Source of the DNA: Teredinibacter waterburyi
GTDB taxonomy: Bacteria; Pseudomonadota; Gammaproteobacteria; Pseudomonadales; Cellvibrionaceae
Length of the DNA stretch: 64,000 nt
Assembly (NCBI RefSeq): GCF_001922985.1
Contig: NZ_MRUH01000103.1
Span: 1-64,000 of the forward strand
Direction of reading: 5' to 3'
Each line of letters opens with the position of its first letter. The first letter of the stretch is position 1. The position numbers were made by a program, and so were the translations under genes. Below the pieces are notes generated by a model. It was not told the DNA's origin, did no database searches, and saw nothing but the letters and a program-made list of their open reading frames with translations. Positions 35,231 to 44,045 of the stretch are shown one piece after another.

Positions 35231-36046
35231 ATGAACGCTACCGATGCAGCATCGCAGGCCAAGCCAAACTTTATCGATTCCCACTGTCATTTTGATTTCG
35301 AAGAATTTGATCAGGACCGAGAACAGGTTCTTTCAAGCTGCCGCGAACGTGGCGTTAATAAAATTGTAGTGCCGGGTGTTGAGCCCGCACAGTGGTTTAC
35401 TTTGGCCAAGCTTATCGAGAGGTATGAAGGTTTGCATATGGCCGCAGGTATCCACCCTTGGTGGGTCGAGCGGGTGGTGCTGGAATCGAATAGTGCGCTT
35501 GAGCAATTACAGCAAAACTTGGTTGATTTTGTTGGGCAAAACAAAGTCGTGGCAATTGGCGAATGTGGATTGGATGCCGCTATAGCAACACCCATGTCGT
35601 TGCAGGTCGCGGTATTGCGATTACAGTTAGAGGTGGCGTCGGAAAAGTGTTTACCTGTAATTTTACACAGCCGCAAAACACATACGTTGTTGTTGCAAGA
35701 AATAAAAGGCAGCCCTGTTGCTAAAGGCGGGGTAGTGCATGGTTTTAGTGGCAGCTATGAACAGGCTTGTGCGTTTTGGGATTTAGGTATTCGTATCGGA
35801 GTGGGCGGCACTATCACCTACCCGCGTGCCGCGAAAACCCGTGCGGCAGTAACCAAAATGCCACTCGAGGCACTGTTATTAGAAACCGATGCGCCAGATA
35901 TGCCCTTGGCTGGGCGTCAGGGGCAGCGCAATAGCCCTGAGTATTTACCGGAAGTCGCACAGGTACTGGCAGACTTAAGGGGGCAGTCGGTTGAAACGAT
36001 CGCTGCACAGACGAGTGCAAATGCTAGTGATGTATTTGGGCTGTAA
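35231..36046 (+). CDS. TatD-family metal-dependent hydrolase
   Basis: 271 aa. The family motifs are in order: DSHCHFD near residue 17, GIHPWW near 75, IGECGLD near 112, the metal-binding HSRKTH near 148, VHGFSGS near 170 and LLETDAPDMP near 217. TatD-type enzymes are Mg-dependent nucleases or deoxyribonucleases. The gene resembles the YjjV branch more than TatD itself, judging by length and the C-terminal RNSPEYLPEVA. It ends 11 bp from the convergent tcdA stop. Confidence 0.92.
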   Translation: MNATDAASQAKPNFIDSHCHFDFEEFDQDREQVLSSCRERGVNKIVVPGVEPAQWFTLAKLIERYEGLHMAAGIHPWWVERVVLESNSALEQLQQNLVDFVGQNKVVAIGECGLDAAIATPMSLQVAVLRLQLEVASEKCLPVILHSRKTHTLLLQEIKGSPVAKGGVVHGFSGSYEQACAFWDLGIRIGVGGTITYPRAAKTRAAVTKMPLEALLLETDAPDMPLAGRQGQRNSPEYLPEVAQVLADLRGQSVETIAAQTSANASDVFGL

Positions 36047-36057
36047 AAAAAGACGAG

Positions 36058-36876
36058 CTAACGCGCGTCAGACAAGTAGCGATCAATCGCTTGAGATGCA
36101 GCGCTAAAGCCAAAGCTGCCGGTGATCATTGTGGCGGAGCCAAAGCCGCCAGCACAATCTAGCTTCACGCCATCCTGGAGGCTTTGTTTGTTATTACATA
36201 CCGTGCCGTCTGGTTGTGGGTAAACCATTTGTTCGGGGGAGTAGATTGCGTCTACCCGAAACTTGCGGCTTTTACTTTTAGCGAAGTTGAAATGCCGATA
36301 GAGCAGATTGCGCACTTTGGCGAGTAGCGGGTCGCCGGGTGTTGCACCTAAATCGCCAACGCGAATTTGTTGTGGGTCTCGCTTGCCGCCAGATGAGCCG
36401 CAACACACCAAGCGCATTTTATGTCGGCTGCAATGGGCGATAAGTGCGGCTTTGACATTGGCGGAATCTATGGCATCGATAACGACATGATGTTTAGTCG
36501 AGATGAGTTCGGCAATATTGTCGCGGGTGAGAAAGTCGGTGATGGTATGCAGGGTAATCTCTGGATTTATATCGCGCAGGCGATTGGAGAGTACGTCGTT
36601 TTTGGGCTGACCAACGGTAGAGTTAAGGGCGTGCAGCTGGCGATTGGTATTGGTCACACAGATATCGTCCAGCTCAATCAGTGTCAGTTCGCCAATACCA
36701 CTGCGCGCGAGAGCTTCTGCTGCCCAGGTGCCAACTCCGCCAAGCCCAACTACAACAAAATGTGCCTGTGATAAAGCCAATAGCGCGGGTGTGCCGTATA
36801 GCCTACCAATGCCGCCAAAGCGATTAAGGTAATTCTGGCTGGGTGTTTTGCCGCTTTCATTCGCGTTTGAGTCCAC
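36058..36876 (-). CDS. tcdA: tRNA threonylcarbamoyladenosine dehydratase TcdA
   Basis: 272 aa. An E1-like ATP-binding fold is clear: RFGGIGRLYG, the nucleotide loop VVGLGGVGTWAAEALARSG, LIELDDICVTNTNRQ and the DAIDSANVKAAL segment. The C-terminus (LDCAGGFGSATMITGSFGF) matches TcdA/CsdL, which converts t6A37 of tRNA to the cyclic ct6A form in an ATP-dependent dehydration. Typical size. Confidence 0.95.
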   Translation of the reverse strand: MDSNANESGKTPSQNYLNRFGGIGRLYGTPALLALSQAHFVVVGLGGVGTWAAEALARSGIGELTLIELDDICVTNTNRQLHALNSTVGQPKNDVLSNRLRDINPEITLHTITDFLTRDNIAELISTKHHVVIDAIDSANVKAALIAHCSRHKMRLVCCGSSGGKRDPQQIRVGDLGATPGDPLLAKVRNLLYRHFNFAKSKSRKFRVDAIYSPEQMVYPQPDGTVCNNKQSLQDGVKLDCAGGFGSATMITGSFGFSAASQAIDRYLSDAR

Positions 36877-37021
36877 AAAGAGTCCTAGTTTTTTGGTTGA
36901 GCTGATCTGGCCGCGCGATTATACGCTGTGCAGCTCGGTGGCTGTAACTGTAATGGGGCTGATTAAGGGAATAGCTGTAATACAGGGTGGCGATAATAGT
37001 GAGTAGCATTAAACGTTATGT

Positions 37022-37065
37022 CGCTTCGATGCCGCTTCGATGCCGCTTCGATGCCGCTTCGATGC
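37022..37065. repeat. Four tandem copies of an 11-bp unit
   Basis: CGCTTCGATGC repeated four times exactly, ending directly before the palindrome. A slippage-prone microsatellite; it is non-coding here. Confidence 0.95.
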
Positions 37066-37066
37066 C

Positions 37067-37172
37067 GCAAGGTGTTTGGATAGGCTTTCAAAAAGCGCAT
37101 GAATACATCCCTGTAGCTCAGTCAATTCATCCGTGAATTGACTGTTTTTGAAAGCCTATCCAAACACCTTGC
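37067..37172. repeat. Nested long palindrome (candidate mobile or REP-like element)
   Basis: The 28-bp arms at 37067-37094 and 37145-37172 are perfectly complementary. In the 50-bp loop a second perfect 11-bp stem (CAGTCAATTCA, loop TCCG, TGAATTGACTG; 37119-37144) sits against the right arm. The left part of the loop contains GAATACATCC, a motif I associate with dispersed palindromes of marine gammaproteobacteria, from memory. There is no transposase. It is about 0.3 kb upstream of the RND operon. Confidence 0.9.
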
Positions 37173-37483
37173 TAGTTTAGTGGGGCGGCGGCTTATCCAC
37201 CGACTTTTGCGCTGGTTTGGGAATAGGAACTATTCTCGATTCTTTCACTCGTAATGGAGTAGTATTGGTTCGCCCACCTTTCAGGGCTCGCGCTGCGCAC
37301 TATCTAGCCAGCGGCATCAAATTTCATGCATCAAACTTCGGCGCCTAGCCAGGTTGTTAACCTTGGTCGTTGTCTTTAAATTTTCGCCTACCTCATAACG
37401 GCGTTTAAGGACGATCGGAAAATGTTAGCTCGAAAACGGTTAACTTAGTATTCCACTTCAAATTTAATACAGATGGCATAGTT

Positions 37484-38602
37484 ATGATCAAAACGGCTCC
37501 AGCACTATTTCTCGTTCTCGCCAGCTTGGCTAGCGTCAGTGTTTTTGCACAGCAAAAGTTAACACCGGTGTTTGTGCAAGAGGTGGTTCGCCAACCGCTT
37601 AGCGAAACTCTGGAAGCGTTGGGAACGCTGCGCGCAAACGAAGCCACGGTGTTATCGGCAAGCGTTACGGAGACCATAACCGCCATTCATTTTGACGATG
37701 GCGAGCGGGTAACCAAGGGAACCGTACTGGTCGAAATGACTAGCGCAGAAGAGCATGCACTTCTGCAGCAAGCTCAGTCGGCGCTAGACGAGGCGCAGCG
37801 CCAGTATCAGCGTCTAAAGAAGTTGGAGCAGGAAAAGCTCACCACTCAATCCTTAATTGACCAGCGCTTAGCCGCTCAAGAAAGTGCGTCGGCCGAGTTG
37901 CGAGCAGTGCAATCGCGGTTACAGGATCGACTGATTATTGCGCCGTTTTCCGGCGTGGTGGGGTTGCGCAATATCAGTGTTGGCGCTTTGGTAAGGCCCG
38001 GCGACGCGATTACCACGCTTGATGATGATCGCGTGATGAAGTTGGATATGGCCATTCCCGCCGTCCACATGGCCAAGTTAAAGACGGGGATGGAAATTCG
38101 AGCTCGTGGTAAAGCCTATGGTGATGAAGATTTTGTTGGCGAGCTGGTCAGTATTGGTAGCCGCATAGACCCTGTTACACGCGCTGTTATTGCCAGAGCG
38201 ATTATCCCTAACCCCGATCGAAAGCTAAAGCCAGGCCTGCTAATGACGGTACGTCTAAGCGACAGTTCGCGCTCGGCATTAACAGTGCCAGAGCAAAGTA
38301 TTATTCAGGTTGGTCGCGAATCTTATGTGTATGTTATCGACAGCAGCGTTAGCCCTGCTGTGGCGCGCAAACGCGTGCTCGAACTGGGTTTGCGTAAGCC
38401 CGGTATTGTCGAAGTGGTGTCGGGTTTAGAACTTGGCGAACAGGTTGTTGTGCATGGCACTATGCGCTTGCGCCCCGATGCTGCCGTAGAAGTTAAGTCG
38501 GTGTTAACGCCTTCCCAAAGCATTCCAAAATTATTATCGGGCGAGGTTGTCAGTGGCGGTTCTGGTTCTGAAAACAGTCAAAATAACAGCCACATCAACT
38601 AA
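37484..38602 (+). CDS. RND efflux periplasmic adaptor protein
   Basis: 372 aa. Signal peptide (MIKTAPALFLVLASLASVSVFA), then the adaptor pattern: N-terminal lipoyl half (ETITAIHFDDGERVTKGTVL), an alpha-helical hairpin rich in Gln/Glu (LLQQAQSALDEAQRQYQRL), the second lipoyl half (LIIAPFSGVVGLRN), a beta-barrel and a membrane-proximal domain (VPEQSIIQVGRESYVYVI). It links the inner-membrane RND pump encoded 15 bp downstream to an outer-membrane channel, which is not encoded here. There is no lipobox, so it is soluble in the periplasm. Confidence 0.93.
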   Translation: MIKTAPALFLVLASLASVSVFAQQKLTPVFVQEVVRQPLSETLEALGTLRANEATVLSASVTETITAIHFDDGERVTKGTVLVEMTSAEEHALLQQAQSALDEAQRQYQRLKKLEQEKLTTQSLIDQRLAAQESASAELRAVQSRLQDRLIIAPFSGVVGLRNISVGALVRPGDAITTLDDDRVMKLDMAIPAVHMAKLKTGMEIRARGKAYGDEDFVGELVSIGSRIDPVTRAVIARAIIPNPDRKLKPGLLMTVRLSDSSRSALTVPEQSIIQVGRESYVYVIDSSVSPAVARKRVLELGLRKPGIVEVVSGLELGEQVVVHGTMRLRPDAAVEVKSVLTPSQSIPKLLSGEVVSGGSGSENSQNNSHIN

Positions 38603-38617
38603 ATCACGGGACCCGTT

Positions 38618-41600
38618 ATGATTTTGTCGGATATCAGTATCAAGCGACCTGTGTTCGCATCAGTGATCTCGCTGCTATTAATCGCCTTTGGTGTGCTCGC
38701 GTTCGAGCGTTTGCCGCTGCGCGAATACCCAGACATCGACCCGCCAGTGGTGTCGATTAGCACTAACTACCCCGGCGCCGCCGCCAGCGTTGTTGAAACG
38801 CGTATAACCCAAGTGATTGAAGATCGTATCTCTGGTGTGGAGGGGGTGCGGTTTGTCGAATCATCGAGTAAAGACGGTCGTTCCGACATCAACGTTGAGT
38901 TCGATATTGGCCGCGATATGGAATCGGCGGCGAACGATATTCGCGATCGCGTCGCGCGGGTGTTGGATGATCTTCCCCAGGAGGCCGACACGCCAGATGT
39001 GCAGAAGGTGGATTCCAACGAAGACGTGATTATGTGGCTGAACCTTTCCAGCGACCGCTTAACCGTGCCAGAGCTAACGGATTATGCGGAACGCTATTTA
39101 GTCGATCGCTTTTCCACAGTCGACGGCGTTGCCCGTGTGCGTGTTGGCGGCGGTCAGCGCTTTGCTATGCGAGTCTGGATCGACCGCGTGCAATTGGCGG
39201 CACACAACCTAACGGTGCGCGAAGTTGAAGCGTCGTTACGAGCCGAAAACGTCGAGCTACCTGCCGGTGCGCTAGAGTCGGTTGATCGTCTATTTCGGGT
39301 GCGAGTTGAACGCAGTTTTGCCAATGCCGAGGACTTTTCTCAGTTGGTATTGGCGCAGGGGGATGACGGCTATCTGGTTCGGCTCGGCGATGTCGCCCGC
39401 GTGGAAAAAGGCACCGAAGAAACCCGTACCTTCTTTCGCGGTAACGGCGAGGCGATGGTGGGCATTGGTATTACCAAGCAGTCTACCGCCAACACTATTG
39501 ATGTAGCACGCGGTGCAAAAGAAGCCGCCGCGCGGATTAATCCCGGCCTTCCTGAGGGCATGCAAATTCGCCAAAGCTACGATACCTCGGTGTTTATCGA
39601 AGAGGCTATCAACGAGGTGTATAAAACCCTAGCGATAGCCATCTTTCTGGTGATCTTGGTTATCTATTTATTTTTAGGCAGCGCGCGGGCCATGTTGGTG
39701 CCAGCAGTGACGGTGCCGGTGTCCTTGATTGCGACCTTTATTCTGCTCGCCTTGTGGGGGTTTACCGTCAACCTACTGACTTTGTTGGCGATGGTGTTGG
39801 CCATCGGCCTGGTGGTCGATGACGCAATTGTGGTGTTGGAAAACATTCACCGGCGTATGGAGGAGTACGGCGAAACCGCACTGGTTGCCGCTTATCGAGG
39901 TACGAGACAGGTTGGCTTTGCGGTGGTTGCAACAACCTTGGTACTAGTTGCGGTGTTTGCGCCGATCGCGGTGTTGGAAGGTGATTTGGGGCGTTTGTTC
40001 GGCGAATTTGCCTTAACCATGTCGGCGGCTGTGGTTTTTTCTAGCCTAGTGGCGTTAACCCTCTCGGCCATGCTGGCATCGAAGGTTTTACGCCCAGCGA
40101 GCAAAAGTAGCGGCGCGGTGCAATGGGTCGATAGCCTATTTGCCAAGTTTCAGTTTCGCTACAACCGCTGGGTCGAAGCCTGTATCAAACATCCGCTATG
40201 GGTGGTACTGGTGTTCGTGTTGCTGTTAGTCGCCAGCATTTTTATGGCGAGTCGCATTCCCTCGGAATTTGCGCCAAAAGAAGATCGCGGTGCTTTCTTC
40301 GTAATGATTAACGGCCCCGAGGGTGCGAGTTTTTCATATATGAAAGACTACATGGACGAGATTGAACAGCGTCTGCTGCCGTTTGCGGAAAGTGGTGAAG
40401 CCGAGCGTGTGCTAGTGCGCGCGCCTCGGGCATGGGGATTAATTAGTAGCTTTAACCACGGCATGGTCATCATGGTGCTGAGCGACTGGTCGGAGCGGCG
40501 TTCGGCCTGGGACATTATGGACGACGTACAACAGCGCCTGTCAGACTTACCCGGCGTGCGTGCGTTTGCAGTAATGCGCCAAGGCATCGGCTCGCGGGTA
40601 GCGAAGCCCGTACAGTTTGTGATTGGCGGCGGTACTTACGAAGAGTTGGCCGAATGGCAGGAGGTGCTGTTGAGTAAGATCGCCGAAGAGAACCCTAAGT
40701 TGGTTGCGGTCGATACTGATTACAAAGACACCAACCCGCAAATTCAGGTGAATATCGACTACAACCGCGCCGCCGAACTCGGTGTAAGCGTACAAAATAT
40801 TGGCCGTACCCTAGAGTCTATTTTGGGCACTAAGCGCGTCACTACTTTTATTGACGAGGGCGAAGAATACGATGTTCTTGTCGAAGGTGAGCGCTCGCTG
40901 CAAAACTCGCCAACCGATATCTCCAGTATCTATGTGCGGTCCGAACGCAGTGGCGAGCTTATCCCCTTGGCGAATTTAGTGACGCTAAGTGAGTTTGCGG
41001 TATCGAACAGTTTAAACCGCTACAACCGCACCCGCGCCATAACCTTGGAGGCAAATTTGGCCGATGGTTACGCGTTGGGCGACGCCTTGGAATACTTGGA
41101 AAACCTTGTTGAGCGAGAGCTGCCAGAGCATGTTTTAATTGATTACAAAGGCCAGTCGCAAGACTTTAAGTTCTCCGGCGACTCGGTATTATTTGCCTTC
41201 GGTTTAGGTATTTTAGTGATGTTTTTGGTGTTGGCGGCGCAGTTCGAAAGCTACATCAGCCCGTTTATTATTATGTTTACTGTGCCGTTGGCGATGGCTG
41301 GTGGTTTGCTGGGTTTATGGCTGACCGGTGGAACCTTTAACCTCTACAGCCAAATCGGTTTGATTATGCTTATTGGCTTGGCGACCAAAAACGGCATCTT
41401 AATTGTTGAGTTTGCCAATCAACTACGCGATCAGCAAAAAACTGTGCGCGAGGCTATATTGGAAGCCAGCCGAGTGCGCTTGCGACCAATTGTAATGACC
41501 AGTTTAACTACTGTGATTGGCTCGCTGCCGCTGATCTTCTCATTTGGCGCTGGAGCGGAAACTCGGGCGGTATTAGGCATAACCCTGTTTTTTGGGGTGA

Positions 41601-41722
41601 CCGTGGCAACCTTGTTTAGCCTGTTTCTAATCCCGGTAATGTACGATTTGTTTGCTCGCTTTGCGGGTTCACCACAAGCAGTAGCGCAGCGTCTAGAGCG
41701 GGAGCTTGAATCTAAGCCTTAG
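38618..41722 (+). CDS. RND efflux permease (HAE1/AcrB type)
   Basis: 1034 aa, full length for AcrB/MexB-type pumps. The start (ISIKRPVFASVISLLLI), the TM4 proton-relay Asp pair (GLVVDDAIVVLENIHRR), the porter-domain segments and the closing 12th helix are intact. Sequence style (DISIKRPVFA, LREYPDIDPPVV) is that of the VexF/MdtBC-like branch with a single permease gene. Substrates are probably hydrophobic toxins or antibiotics. Operon with the adaptor gene; no regulator gene lies beside it. Confidence 0.95.
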   Translation: MILSDISIKRPVFASVISLLLIAFGVLAFERLPLREYPDIDPPVVSISTNYPGAAASVVETRITQVIEDRISGVEGVRFVESSSKDGRSDINVEFDIGRDMESAANDIRDRVARVLDDLPQEADTPDVQKVDSNEDVIMWLNLSSDRLTVPELTDYAERYLVDRFSTVDGVARVRVGGGQRFAMRVWIDRVQLAAHNLTVREVEASLRAENVELPAGALESVDRLFRVRVERSFANAEDFSQLVLAQGDDGYLVRLGDVARVEKGTEETRTFFRGNGEAMVGIGITKQSTANTIDVARGAKEAAARINPGLPEGMQIRQSYDTSVFIEEAINEVYKTLAIAIFLVILVIYLFLGSARAMLVPAVTVPVSLIATFILLALWGFTVNLLTLLAMVLAIGLVVDDAIVVLENIHRRMEEYGETALVAAYRGTRQVGFAVVATTLVLVAVFAPIAVLEGDLGRLFGEFALTMSAAVVFSSLVALTLSAMLASKVLRPASKSSGAVQWVDSLFAKFQFRYNRWVEACIKHPLWVVLVFVLLLVASIFMASRIPSEFAPKEDRGAFFVMINGPEGASFSYMKDYMDEIEQRLLPFAESGEAERVLVRAPRAWGLISSFNHGMVIMVLSDWSERRSAWDIMDDVQQRLSDLPGVRAFAVMRQGIGSRVAKPVQFVIGGGTYEELAEWQEVLLSKIAEENPKLVAVDTDYKDTNPQIQVNIDYNRAAELGVSVQNIGRTLESILGTKRVTTFIDEGEEYDVLVEGERSLQNSPTDISSIYVRSERSGELIPLANLVTLSEFAVSNSLNRYNRTRAITLEANLADGYALGDALEYLENLVERELPEHVLIDYKGQSQDFKFSGDSVLFAFGLGILVMFLVLAAQFESYISPFIIMFTVPLAMAGGLLGLWLTGGTFNLYSQIGLIMLIGLATKNGILIVEFANQLRDQQKTVREAILEASRVRLRPIVMTSLTTVIGSLPLIFSFGAGAETRAVLGITLFFGVTVATLFSLFLIPVMYDLFARFAGSPQAVAQRLERELESKP

Positions 41723-41765
41723 GCGTAAGTGAATGACGAAGCTGTAAAGGCGTGATTTGGCTGCG

Positions 41766-42482
41766 TTAACAAGCGTTATAGCCTTGCTGCAGAGCATCCC
41801 AATCACTTTCCTGCCAGTAAAATTGCTCGCAGCGCTTTTGCTCTTTTTGTAGTGAGCGCTTCAAGCGGGCGAGGTTTTTTGGTTTCCAAAACTCGCCCGG
41901 GCGAAAGCCGCATTTGTCGAAGTCGATTAGCCAAACCTTGTTGTCGCCATCGAGCATGATGTTATGAATGTTCAGGTCGTGGTGGTACACCGCATGGTCG
42001 TGGAAGCGTCGAATACAGCGACCCACGTCACGCCATTGTTGCTCGCTCCAAGGTGAGTGTTGTAGCAACTCAAAACCGTCGCGACTGGCGGCTATTTTTT
42101 CGGTTAATAGCGATGCGCGATAATAAAGCCCGCAGCGCTCGACCATTGCCGCAACTGGGCGGGGCGCGGGTAAGTTCAGGGTTTGCAGCGCTTCGAGTAG
42201 TGCCAGTTCACGCCAGCCTCGGGTATTGTTCAGACCGAGAAACAGGTATTCATCGTTGAGTAGCCTGCCGATTAATCCGCCGCGTTGGTAGCGCCGCAGT
42301 ACCCATTCTTGTGTTTCATATTGGATAAAGTGCGTTGTGCCACGCCCTGCAGCACTGCCGCTGAGCGCATTCTGTTGCGACCAGTGTTGTGCGCTGAAGT
42401 AATCCTGCGAAACTTGCTGCACTCGGGCGGGGTCGTGCCAAAAAGTTCTGTGGCCTACTCGTTGCTGCAAAAATTTTGTCAT
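41766..42482 (-). CDS. kdkA: 3-deoxy-D-manno-octulosonic acid (Kdo) kinase
   Basis: 238 aa from the ATG at 42482; a TTG six codons upstream is in frame. The kinase-like fold has the catalytic loop HHDLNIHNIMLD near residue 170 and the metal-binding LIDFDKCGF (DFD) near 190, plus the KdkA-type end (KPKNLARLKRSLQKE). It phosphorylates Kdo at O4 of lipid A, in bacteria whose core has a single phosphorylated Kdo. It is divergent from waaA, the matching Kdo transferase, which supports the assignment. Confidence 0.93.
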   Translation of the reverse strand: MTKFLQQRVGHRTFWHDPARVQQVSQDYFSAQHWSQQNALSGSAAGRGTTHFIQYETQEWVLRRYQRGGLIGRLLNDEYLFLGLNNTRGWRELALLEALQTLNLPAPRPVAAMVERCGLYYRASLLTEKIAASRDGFELLQHSPWSEQQWRDVGRCIRRFHDHAVYHHDLNIHNIMLDGDNKVWLIDFDKCGFRPGEFWKPKNLARLKRSLQKEQKRCEQFYWQESDWDALQQGYNAC

Positions 42483-42678
42483 GGTGGTTATCTTGGCCAA
42501 AAGGTTACAATAGCGGATTGTTGTCGCAGGGGGGGGCTATCTTCTCTGAGCCGCGGCTAAAAATAAAGTATTCAGCGAAACAATATAGCTTCTGCAAACA
42601 AACGCCATTGACTTTTAATGGTGCTTCCCCACATGAGCTATAGATTGAAGATTTTAGGTTAAAGAGAACCAACCGAAT

Positions 42679-44022
42679 ATGGACTTACCCAAAGTGCAAG
42701 GTGCACCCGCTACGAGCGATTCTTCTTTGAACTACCAGCCCAGCCTAACTGATGAGTTGGTACGAGTACTCTACAGTCTATTGTTTTTAGTTTTATTGCC
42801 GGTTTTTGCGTTGTTGTTGTGGCGTCGAAAAAGTGCATCGCGTTGCGGTGCCGATGGTGAGTGTTGGCAGCGCTTGGGGCTAAAACTCAAAGCGCCAGCC
42901 AATTCAGGTTGGTTGTTCCACTGTGCATCCGTAGGGGAAGTGGTCGCGGCTTCGGGGCTGATTAATCGTTTGTTAGCAGAAGACCCCCAACTTTCAGTAA
43001 CGATTACCACCATGACGCCCACCGGTGCGGCACGCGTTAAACAACTTTTTAACACGCGAGTACAGCACGTCTATTTACCCTTCGACCTACCTTTCTGCAT
43101 GTCGCGTCTAGTGAAAATTATTAACCCACAGCGGGTTGTTGTTACCGAAGTGGAATTTTGGCCAAATTTATTTCATCAGTGTTGGCGACGAAAAATCCCC
43201 TTGTATATAGTCAATGGCCGCATGACCGAGAAATCTTTTGTGCAATGTCAGCGCTACCGGCGTTTGTTTTTGCCCGCGTTAAAAAAGACGCGGGCAATTG
43301 GTGCGCAAGCTCAGCGAGACTACAAAAACTTTTTAGCACTAGGCTTGGCGCCGCCACAGGTTCAGTTAACCCGCAATATTAAATTCGACATTACCCTTAC
43401 TGAACAAGATCGCAGTGTGATTGAGGAGCTGCGCAAAAAATTTAATGCTAGTAATCGCCCGCTTATTCTTGCTGGTAGTACCCATGAGCCAGAAGAACGG
43501 GTGATTTTAGATGCTTTCAAAATTGCGCTTACCCAATTTCCTAATGCATTGCTAATCATTGCGCCGCGCCATCCGCAACGGTTTGATGATGTGTTCGAGT
43601 TGTGCCAGATGTCGGGCTTGAAGGTGGTTAAGGCGTCGACGGGAAATGTTCGAGCTGACACCCAGCTGTTGTTTATCGATACCATGGGGCATTTAAAAAA
43701 TTACTATGCTTTTGCGGATATCGCATTTGTTGGCGGCTCTATAGCCGAGCGCGGTGGTCACAACCCGCTGGAACCCTGTATGCATAAGGTGCCCGTATTG
43801 ATGGGCCCAAGCCAATATAACAATCCGGAAATTTGTCGCTTGTTATACGAGTGCGGCGCCTTGCAAATTGTTAACTCTTCACACGATATGGCGCGTTGGT
43901 TACAAAAATGGTTAACCAGCGACTGGCAGAGAAAAACCGCCGGCAAGCGCGGCGGTATTGTTTTAGACGCTAACCGTGGTGCGGTAGACGCTAATTTACG
44001 CATGATTTACGAAACGTCTTAA
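42679..44022 (+). CDS. waaA: Kdo transferase WaaA
   Basis: 447 aa. An N-terminal membrane helix (VLYSLLFLVLLPVFALLLW) anchors a GT-B glycosyltransferase of family 30. The acceptor domain has CASVGEVVAASGLINRLL (with the conserved Glu), TTMTPTGAARVKQLF and EVEFWPNLFHQC; the donor domain has SAGSTHEPEE-type sequence and LLIIAPRHPQRF. It adds Kdo to lipid IVA on the inner face of the inner membrane. The presence of kdkA suggests it adds a single Kdo. Confidence 0.95.
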   Translation: MDLPKVQGAPATSDSSLNYQPSLTDELVRVLYSLLFLVLLPVFALLLWRRKSASRCGADGECWQRLGLKLKAPANSGWLFHCASVGEVVAASGLINRLLAEDPQLSVTITTMTPTGAARVKQLFNTRVQHVYLPFDLPFCMSRLVKIINPQRVVVTEVEFWPNLFHQCWRRKIPLYIVNGRMTEKSFVQCQRYRRLFLPALKKTRAIGAQAQRDYKNFLALGLAPPQVQLTRNIKFDITLTEQDRSVIEELRKKFNASNRPLILAGSTHEPEERVILDAFKIALTQFPNALLIIAPRHPQRFDDVFELCQMSGLKVVKASTGNVRADTQLLFIDTMGHLKNYYAFADIAFVGGSIAERGGHNPLEPCMHKVPVLMGPSQYNNPEICRLLYECGALQIVNSSHDMARWLQKWLTSDWQRKTAGKRGGIVLDANRGAVDANLRMIYETS

Positions 44023-44045
44023 AAGCCTAAAAACGCCTCAAAGAT

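Larger units (their letters stand above)
36877..37483. other. Intergenic region with tandem and inverted repeats
   Basis: 607 bp between divergent tcdA and the RND operon. It contains the 11-bp tandem repeat (37022-37065) and the nested palindrome (37067-37172). The rest, including the RND promoter region, has no gene I can support. Confidence 0.6.

Noticed and set aside
37022..37065. CRISPR-like repeat array
   Set aside because: The units are 11 bp and contiguous, with no spacers and no cas genes.
37111..37125. tRNA-like string (ctgtagctcagtc)
   Set aside because: It resembles a tRNA D-arm, but there is no acceptor stem or T-arm; it lies inside the nested palindrome.
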